Positions 57,952 through 64,000 of a stretch of DNA of 64,000 nt are shown here, in pieces (the first letter of the stretch is position 1; every line of letters starts with the position of its first letter). Made by a program: the position numbers and the translations under genes. The notes under the pieces are model-generated. The model was not told the DNA's origin and searched no databases. It saw nothing but the letters and a program-made list of their open reading frames with translations. The stretch is from Gemmobacter sp. 24YEA27. Its GTDB lineage: Bacteria > Pseudomonadota > Alphaproteobacteria > Rhodobacterales > Rhodobacteraceae. Location: positions 124,001 to 188,000 of the forward strand of contig NZ_JASJPW010000004.1 in NCBI RefSeq assembly GCF_030052995.1, in the 5' to 3' direction.

Positions 57952-59386
57952 TCAGCCCGGACCCTGATCTGAACGGGGCGCGGCCCGCTCCCTGGATTTG
58001 CGGTTAAAAGCCTCCAGCGCCGAGAGCGCACGTTTGCGGCCCTGATCCAGGAGCGCGGCGCTGTCTGTAAGAGCGCGGTGCTCAGGCGCGTTCCAGGAGG
58101 CAGGCACAGTCTCACGCCAGGCGCTCGCCCTTCGCCCGTCAGCCAGTGATCGCGGTAAAGACTTTTTGGGTCAAAACTTGCCGCCTGCTTCTCCGGGTTG
58201 AAGATGCGGAAAAAGGGCGAGGCATCGGGCCCGCAGCCTGCAACCCATTGCCAGTTCATCGCATTCGCGGCCGGATCCCAGTCGGTCAGGCTGTCTTCGA
58301 AATGCGCAAGACCGATGCGCCAGTCGGTCAGCAGATGTTTCGTAAGCCAGCTTGCCACCACCATGCGGACCCGGTTGTGCATCCGCCCGGTCACCCGCAT
58401 TTCGCGCAGGCCCGCATCAACCAGCGCGATGCCGGTTTCGGCGCGGCTCCAGGCCAGGGCAGCGGGATTGGCGCCAAGCCAGGGAAAGCGCGCCCAGTCC
58501 GCGCGCCAGGCCGTCTCGGCCAACTGCGGGAAGGCCAGGAGCAGATGCCAGGCAAATTCACGCCACAGAATTTCCGAAAGAAACTTCTCAACCCCGGGGC
58601 AAGCGCGGGGTCGATGTCGCCACGCAGCGACGCCATCGCCCAGATGCGGCGCGGACTGATCTCCCCCAATGCCAGATGCTCTGACATACCCGAAGTGGCG
58701 TCAATATCCGGGCGGTCGCGGTGGGCGGGGTAATCCGGCAGATGGGCGATAAAATCCCCGAGCCGGGCAAAAGCCGCTGCCTCGCCCGCAGGCAAGGCCT
58801 GTTCCGCCAGAACCGCCGCCCCGCGATACATATCCGGCGCGAGGGTCAGTTGTCCGGCCCGCAGCGCGCCGATGGCCGGCAGGGCGGTGATTGCAGCAGG
58901 GGGCGGCAGGGGCCGGTCGGGCCCCGCAAGCCGCACGGCCCGGGCAAAGGGGGTGTAGACGCGAAAGCTGCCTCCCGCGCCGGTTTTCACCCGTGAGGGA
59001 TGGATCAGCAGATGGCCTTCATGCAGATGCAGCCTGACAGGGCCTGGCGCGAGTGCCCGGCGCAGGCCGTCCTGCGCGGCGCCGGTGGCCGCTGTCGGCC
59101 AGTCGTTCTGATGGATGGCGCTGGCCCCGATGCGGATGGCAAGATCGGGAAGAAGATCAGGCGCCTCTCCCTCCAGCACAGTGATCGGCTCGCCCGTCCG
59201 CGCCTGCCATTCGGCATCGAAGCTGGCCAGGGCCCGCCCCAGCCGCCAGCGGCTGGCCGCGCCTTGCGCACGCGTCGCAGTGTCGATGACAAAGACCGGC
59301 AGAACGGGTCCGTCCTTGATTGCCGCCGTCAGCGCGGCATTGTCGTCAAAGCGGAAATCGCGGCACAGCCAGAGGATTGATGTCAT
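57952..59386 (-). CDS. phrB: Deoxyribodipyrimidine photolyase (two frame breaks)
   Basis: The photolyase repairs cyclobutane pyrimidine dimers using blue light and FADH. The protein of about 478 residues starts MTSILWLCRDFRFDDNAAL, the antenna domain, with FRVYTPFARA in the linker. The FAD domain has REFAWHLLLAFPQL after one G is restored at 58592-58595, then GIALVDAGLREMRVTGRMHNRVRMVVASWLTKHLL in parts, and QWVAGCGPDASPFFRIFNP. A second break near 58123 restores the end (WNAPEHRALTDSAALLDQ). It is the last gene of the divergent sigma-E operon, one base after cfa. Such photolyases are RpoE targets in Rhodobacter. Confidence 0.9.
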
Positions 59387-59387
59387 C

Positions 59388-60546
59388 TTATGCCGCCTGT
59401 GCAATTTGGCCGACATGGCCGAATTCGACCTGTACCACATCAGAGCGCCCGGTCGCAAAGGTCGCGGCGCAGCTCTCCAGGTAATAGCGCCAGCCGCGCA
59501 GGAAGGGCTCGTCATAGCCAAAGCGGCGGATGCGCGGGGCGGCCCCGGTCATGCGCTCGGCCCAGATCCGGCAGGTGCGAGCGTAATCCTGCCCGAAAGA
59601 AAAGCTCGCATGCAGTTCCAGCCCGGCTTTCGCGCCCTGATGGCGCAGGATCGCCGGGCTGGGCAGCATACCGCCCGGGAAGATATGCTGACGGATGAAG
59701 TCAGAGCGTTTGCGATAGATCGAGAATTCGGCATCCGGCACGGTGATCGCCTGCAGGACCGCCCGCCCGCCGGGGGCAAGGCGCGCTTTCAGCGTGGCGA
59801 AATAGGCGGGCCAATAGCGTTCGCCGACAGCCTCGATCATCTCGACCGAGACAATATTGTCGAAGGTCCCGCCGGCGTGGCGGTAATCCTGCAGCCGGAT
59901 CTCGGCCCCTCCGTCAAGCCGTGCATCGGCATAGCCCTTTTGCGCGGGCGACAGCGTCAGCCGGTGACATGACGCCCGGTTTCGGCGGCGCGTTCGGCAA
60001 ATCCGCCCAGCCGCAGCCAATCTCGAGAATGCGCTCGCCCGGAGCCAGCCGCGACAGGATACGATCATTCTTGCGCGCCTGGGCGGTTTCCAGATCATCG
60101 GTGCCGTCGAACAGAGCCGAGGAATAGCTCATGCCCGGATCAAGCCAGAGCTGGTAGAATTCATTCCCGACATCGTAATGCGCCCGGATATTGCGTGACG
60201 AGCCCGCGAGCGAATTGGTCCGCAGCCGGTCGGTCAGGCGAAACCTGAGAGCAGCAAGCCAGCCCGGTCTGCCCTGGCCATTCAGCAGATCGAAATTGCG
60301 GATGGCAAGGCTCAGAAGCGCTTCGAGATCCGGGCTGTCCCAATGGCCTGCGACATAGCTTTCGCCAAACCCCACATCGCCGCGCGTCGCCAGCGCGGCA
60401 AGCAGCGCCCAGTCGGTGATCCGGATCACGGACTCGGGGCCTTCTGATCCGAAATTATGACAATGGCCCTCGGGGGTGGTCAGGCAAAGGCGTCCGTGCC
60501 GGATACCCTCAAGCGAGGCGAGAAAGCGGGTCTGTAGCAGGCTCAT
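59388..60546 (-). CDS. cfa: Cyclopropane-fatty-acyl-phospholipid synthase family methyltransferase (two frame breaks)
   Basis: This SAM-dependent enzyme of about 386 residues modifies unsaturated lipid acyl chains. After an N-terminal helical domain (GDVGFGESYVAGHWDSPDLEALL in parts) come NIRAHYDVGNEFYQLWLD, YSSALF and the SAM site ILEIGCGWGGFAERAA after one base is restored at about 60005. GLTLSPAQKGYADARL follows a second restoration near 59960, then VSVEMIEAVGERYW, FIRQHIFPGGMLPS and SFGQDYARTCRIWAERM. It overlaps the DUF1365 stop by one base. Cfa-like genes of this cluster are RpoE targets under singlet oxygen in Rhodobacter; some family members make furan fatty acid precursors. Confidence 0.88.
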
Positions 60547-61328
60547 CAGCTGATTTCCTCAGGGGGCGCAGGGGGCAGGCGGCGATAGGCGACGCCTTTG
60601 AGGCGCAGGCGCAGGGCCTGCCAGTAGATCAGGGCCAGGACCCGCAGCGCGCCGCCCGGACGGCGGAAGGCGGCTGTCAGCAGGCCAGACTGGCGCAGGG
60701 GCCGGGGCGCGGCATTGAGTGTGGCGATCAGCCCCTCTTTGCCATCTGTGTGGCGGATCAGCATGGCAACCCGGGCCGGGGTCACGCGGAACCGGAACTC
60801 ATAGCGCCCGGCCACGTCCTGAAAAGGCGAGACGTGAAAGACCTTTTCGGTGGTCATGAGATCTTCAGGCCCGATCGGCGTGAACCCCTCATGGTGACAA
60901 AGATAAGAGTGCCGCTGGCCAAAGGTGTTGTTGACCTCGGCGAGCACAGCAAGAAGATCATCGCCGCGCAACACCATCCAGAAGCTGACCGGGTTGAACC
61001 AGAAACCAAGGAACCTAGGCTGCGCCATCAGCGCCAGGGTCATCGCACCCTCTCGGCGCAGACCGGCCTGCCCCAGCACCTCCCAGGCCCATGCAGCGCC
61101 TTTGCCATTCCCCCGGGGGCCGCCATGGTCAGTCGCGCAAAAGCTGAAAAGGCCGGCGCGTCCAAGGCGGAAGAGCCCGTGCCGGCATACGACCTCGGGC
61201 GCCAGCAGCAGATAATCGACCCGGTAGCGAAAGGCATGGCGCCGCGCGCCGCGTCTCGCATGGGTCACATCCGAAGTCAGATGCAGCACCGCGCCTTGCG
61301 CCAGTTGAGAGACAAGCCCGCCTTCCAT
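60546..61328 (-). CDS. DUF1365 family protein
   Basis: This 260-residue soluble protein has the DUF1365 signature: HLTSDVTHARRGARRHAFRYRVDYLL at the start in parts, RFLGFWFNPVSFWMVLR, EVNNTFGQRHSYLC and KVFHVSPFQDVAGRYEFR. Function is not established, but the gene is almost always encoded between a flavin amine oxidase and a Cfa-type methyltransferase, as here, so it probably acts in the same lipid modification. It follows the oxidase after three bases and overlaps cfa by one. Confidence 0.88.
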   Translation of the reverse strand: MEGGLVSQLAQGAVLHLTSDVTHARRGARRHAFRYRVDYLLLAPEVVCRHGLFRLGRAGLFSFCATDHGGPRGNGKGAAWAWEVLGQAGLRREGAMTLALMAQPRFLGFWFNPVSFWMVLRGDDLLAVLAEVNNTFGQRHSYLCHHEGFTPIGPEDLMTTEKVFHVSPFQDVAGRYEFRFRVTPARVAMLIRHTDGKEGLIATLNAAPRPLRQSGLLTAAFRRPGGALRVLALIYWQALRLRLKGVAYRRLPPAPPEEIS

Positions 61329-61331
61329 CTC

Positions 61332-62611
61332 TCAGACCGTCGCGGGCAGCAGCTGCCGCGCGATCCGCACGGCGCTGGCAAAGCCGTCCTCGTGGAAGCC
61401 ATTCCGCAGCCAGGCCCCGGCGAACCAGGTCTGCCGCGTGCCCTGCATGGCCCTGATCCTGGCCTGGGCGTCGATGGCGGCCCGGTCAAAGACCGGGTGG
61501 CGGAAGCTGGTCTCGTCATAGATCCGCGCCGGATCTATCGCGGCGCCCGGGTTGAGGCTGACGAAAAGCGGATCAGTCTCGGGCAGCGATTGCAGTCGGT
61601 TCATCCAATAGGTGACGCCGACCGCCTGCTCTGCCTGCGGCTCATCCGCGCGGTAGATCCAGGAACTCCAGCAGGTGCGGCGGCGCGGCATGACAATGGG
61701 ATCGGCGTGCAAAACGGCGCGATTGTCCTGAAACCGCACCGCGCCGAGTGCGGATCTCTCCTCCGGTGACGGATCGGCGAGAAGGGCCAGCGCCTGATCG
61801 GCATGGCAGGCCAGGATCACATGATCGAAGCGCTCGGCCTCGCCCTGTGTCTGAACGGTGACGCCCAGAGGGCCGCGCGACACGGCGCGCACCTTTGTGG
61901 CCGGGCGCAGGGCGACAGCGCGCGCCTGCAGCGCGGCTGTAAGCCGGGTCACATAGGTCACACTGCCGCCGGTGACCGTCCACCACTGATGTTGCCCGCC
62001 CTTTGACATCAGCGCGTGATTGCCCAGAAACCGCAACAGGGTCACAGCCGGGAAAGCACCGATGTCGCGCGCCGGCGTCGACCAGATCGCGCCGCAGATG
62101 GGATAAAGGTAATGGTCCCGGAAGCGGGTTCCGAATCCGAGCTCCGTGATCAGCGCTTCGATGGTGAGGTCTGCCCGCCCCGCTGCCGTCTCCGTTGCCC
62201 GCGCGTTAAAGCGCAGGATATCACGGATCATACGGTGAAAGCCGGGCCGCAGCAGGTTTGAGCGCTGCGCGAACAGCGCATTGACCGAGCGCAGCGCGAA
62301 TTCCACGGCGCCATTCCCCAGCGAGACGCCAAAGCTCATATCGCTGCGCTGCACCGGCACATCCAGATCACGAAACAGCGCGGTCAGATGCGGATAATTG
62401 GCGTAGTTGAAGACGATGAACCCGGTATCCACCGGAACATCGCCCGCAGGCCCGCCATCACCGTGCGGGCATGCCCGCCAAAACGCGGCGCGGCCTCGAA
62501 CAGGGTGACCTGATGATGCCCCGACAGCAGCCAGGCGGCCGCGAGGCCGGAAATCCCGCCACCGATGATGGCGATCTTCTGTGGTGCGTTGCGTGTCAGG
62601 TCAAAAGGCAC
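61332..62611 (-). CDS. FAD-dependent NAD(P)-binding amine-oxidase-like protein (one frame break)
   Basis: This flavoprotein of about 426 residues starts with GTG at 62611 behind GAGGGGGCG. The dinucleotide-binding motif IAIIGGGISGLAAAWLLSG (residues 12-30) continues to FEAAPRFGGHARTV. A one-base shortage at 62443-62445 is followed by VDTGFIVFNYANYPHL, GGSVTYVTRLTAAL and the C-terminal FAD contact WFAGAWLRNGFHEDGFASAV. It is the first gene of the operon with DUF1365, cfa and phrB, and its promoter matches the sigma-E pattern. The likely role is oxidative lipid modification, inferred from context. Confidence 0.87.
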
Positions 62612-62637
62612 ATCCGCCCCCTCTGGTTGTCTGTCTG

Positions 62638-62667
62638 TAATTACGCAGCCACGCTGGTCCCGGATCA
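62638..62667 (-). promoter_or_regulatory. Putative sigma-E promoter of the oxidase-DUF1365-cfa-phrB operon
   Basis: On the minus strand TGATCC (62667-62662), an 18-base spacer and TAATTA (62643-62638) resemble the TGATC-type -35 element described for RpoE of Rhodobacter sphaeroides. It leaves a short leader of about 20 bases before the GTG start. Confidence 0.55.
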
Positions 62668-62703
62668 CTATGCCCCGCTGGAATTGCATTTTTCGCTGCG
62701 CGG

Positions 62704-62733
62704 TGATCTGTTGTACCGGCGCCGGCGTATCCA
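62704..62733 (+). promoter_or_regulatory. Putative sigma-E autoregulatory promoter of rpoE-chrR
   Basis: TGATCT (62704-62709), an 18-base spacer and TATCCA (62728-62733) share the spacing and -35 element of the divergent minus-strand promoter. Autoregulation of rpoE-chrR is known in R. sphaeroides. The leader to the ATG at 62819 would be about 80 bases. Confidence 0.5.
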
Positions 62734-62818
62734 ACCCATGATGTCAGAGAGCCGCAGCACCCTGAATGTGATCCCCGCGCCCGATCCGGGCGTTGCAGTG
62801 CCGTGCGGAGGCGCCCGG

Positions 62819-63430
62819 ATGACCGCGAAGGAGAGCGAGCTTTTGTCATCAGACACGGCACCAGACTCAGCATCAGACATGGCGGGCGGGACCAATCCGA
62901 CCCTGTGGTTGCTTGCGGTGCGCGACCAGCGCGACCGGGCCTCTTTTTTGTTGTTGTTCGAGCAATTTGCGCCCCGGCTGAAGGCCATGCTGATGCGTGG
63001 CGGTTTGCGCGATGGCAGCGCAGAAGATGTGGTACAGGATGTGATGCTGGCGGTCTGGCACAAGGCGGCGCAGTTCGATCCGCACCGGGCCGAGGCCAGC
63101 GCCTGGATCTACCGCATTGCGCGCAACCGCCATATCGACCTGATCCGCCGCAAACCGCCGCCCGAACCCGATGCGCTGATCGAACCCGAAGGCTCGGAGC
63201 CCGACGCCGCGCAGATCCTCGCCCTTGGGCAGGAGGCTGCGCTTTTGCGCCGGGCGCTTGATGCGATGTCTCCGGATCAGGCCAGGGTGCTGGAACAGGC
63301 TTATTTCGAGGATCTGCCCCATAGCCGGATCAGCGAGATGACCGGCCTGCCCCTTGGCACCATCAAGTCGCGGATCCGGCTGGGCCTGGACCGCTTGCGG
63401 CGCGACCTGAACGCTTTGAGGCAGCCATGA
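62819..63430 (+). CDS. rpoE: ECF sigma factor RpoE (ChrR-controlled, singlet-oxygen type)
   Basis: This 203-residue ECF sigma factor directs RNA polymerase to photo-oxidative stress genes. The sigma-2 region is at about 35-105 (LFEQFAPRLKAMLMRGG, AEDVVQDVMLAVWHKA, ASAWIYRIARNRHIDLIRR). Sigma-4 is at about 135-195 (LLRRALDAMSPDQARVLEQ, LPHSRISEMTGLPLGTIKSRI). The ATG at 62819 has GGAGGC six bases upstream; an earlier ATG pair near 62738 lies at the expected transcript start and is less likely. Its stop overlaps the chrR start by four bases, coupling sigma and anti-sigma. Confidence 0.92.
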   Translation: MTAKESELLSSDTAPDSASDMAGGTNPTLWLLAVRDQRDRASFLLLFEQFAPRLKAMLMRGGLRDGSAEDVVQDVMLAVWHKAAQFDPHRAEASAWIYRIARNRHIDLIRRKPPPEPDALIEPEGSEPDAAQILALGQEAALLRRALDAMSPDQARVLEQAYFEDLPHSRISEMTGLPLGTIKSRIRLGLDRLRRDLNALRQP

Positions 63431-64000
63431 CCGCCATCACGCATCATATTTCAGACGCATTGCTTGACGCCTGTGTAACGGGCAGCCTTCCCCATCCCTT
63501 TGCGGTGGTTGCCGCAGCGCATCTGTCGCTCTGCGATACCTGCCGTGCGCGGGCAGAGGCCGCCGAGATGCTTGGCGGCAGCCTGCTTGATCGCATCACC
63601 CCCGCAACCCTCAGCCCGGGCGCGCAGGATCGCCTGCTGGCCGCGCTGGACGATAACGCGCCACCCCCACTGCAGGCGACGGCCTCTGGCATTTTTCCCG
63701 CACCTGTCATGCAGGCGCTTGGTGGCCAGCCGCCGAAATGGCGGATGCTGGGCGGTGGGATCCGCCAGCAGATCCTGTCCGCCGACAGCGAAGGCTCGCT
63801 GCGGCTGCTTTATATTCCGCCTGGGCGCGCGGTGCCCGCGCACAGCCATGGTGGGCTGGAACTGACCCTGGTGTTGCAGGGCAGTTTTGCAGACAGTGAG
63901 GGCCGTTTCGGCCCCGGTGACGTGGAAACCGCGCATGACGAGATAGACCATCAGCCGGTCGCCGGGCCGGACGCGCCCTGCATCTGCCTTGCGGCGACCG
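63427..64000 (+). CDS. chrR: Zinc anti-sigma factor ChrR, partial at right edge
   Basis: ChrR holds RpoE inactive until singlet oxygen appears. The visible 191 residues include the N-terminal zinc anti-sigma domain with ITHHISDALLDACVTGSL and AAHLSLCDTCRARAEA (His6 or His7, His32, Cys36, Cys39). The C-terminal cupin domain has LLYIPPGRAVPAHSHGG, LELTLVLQGSF and FGPGDVETAHDEIDHQPV. All expected ligands are present. Length of known ChrR (about 213) suggests only some 20 residues lie beyond the window. Confidence 0.92.
   Translation, partial: MTAITHHISDALLDACVTGSLPHPFAVVAAAHLSLCDTCRARAEAAEMLGGSLLDRITPATLSPGAQDRLLAALDDNAPPPLQATASGIFPAPVMQALGGQPPKWRMLGGGIRQQILSADSEGSLRLLYIPPGRAVPAHSHGGLELTLVLQGSFADSEGRFGPGDVETAHDEIDHQPVAGPDAPCICLAAT

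Overview
The window is a GC-rich chromosomal segment that looks like Rhodobacteraceae (Rhodobacterales, Alphaproteobacteria), closest in flavour to Paracoccus or Rhodobacter. The best markers are a bioB-F-D-A-G-C operon followed by a BioR-type GntR regulator, and an rpoE-chrR (zinc anti-sigma) pair divergent from an amine oxidase, DUF1365, cfa and photolyase operon, the arrangement known for singlet-oxygen control in Rhodobacter sphaeroides. I found no rRNA, tRNA or CRISPR.

Layout. 1-0.65 kb: end of a sugar ABC permease and an internally deleted BtpA/SgcQ gene. 0.65-2.4 kb: a fossil IS481-type transposase. 2.4-4.8 kb: small stress or envelope genes and sodC. 4.8-8.7 kb: a three-subunit membrane-linked GMC dehydrogenase (small Tat subunit, FAD subunit, triheme cytochrome c). 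8.9-11.3 kb: exoD, then a patchwork of PRC-barrel, MgtC and IS5 remnants around two small intact genes. 11.4-17.6 kb: biotin operon with bioR and candidate BioR boxes. 17.7-19.2 kb: decayed ABC transporter. 19.1-21.9 kb: a large secreted Cys-rich Sel1-like protein. 22-25.3 kb: two small membrane proteins and a MASE1-PAS-HWE kinase. 26.1-36.6 kb: a peptide-type ABC uptake operon with an M20-type amidohydrolase, two choline-kinase-like kinases, an inositol-monophosphatase-like phosphatase and a divergent DeoR regulator. 36.7-41.8 kb: YbdG channel, RsuA, YaeQ, MFS transporter. 42.2-48.0 kb: a signalling cluster (hybrid kinase with three receivers, CheR, and a REC-PAS-HWE-REC protein). 48.4-54.6 kb: AI-2E family protein with an extra C-terminal domain, an SDR, then a sensor kinase and response regulator followed by an HbpS-like secreted protein and an ankyrin protein. 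54.7-57.6 kb: LysR and SDR relics around a cupin and an alcohol dehydrogenase. 58-64 kb: the sigma-E/ChrR locus, cut by the right edge.

Two kinds of damage must be kept apart. About twenty otherwise well-conserved genes carry roughly thirty one-base frame breaks, most at short G or C runs that look one base short. This pattern is typical of uncorrected consensus errors, so I treat those genes as probably intact. By contrast the BtpA, IS481, IS5, MgtC, 17.7-19.2 kb ABC, LysR and SDR relics carry real deletions, substitutions or stop codons and are true fossils. Two diverged copies of a 227-bp repeat lie in intergenic gaps at 25.35 and 38.14 kb.

Functionally the window combines periplasmic oxidation (GMC dehydrogenase, SodC), photo-oxidative defence (RpoE/ChrR, photolyase, Cfa), cofactor synthesis (biotin) and an unassigned nitrogen-compound or peptide-like catabolic island, with several sensor kinases between them.
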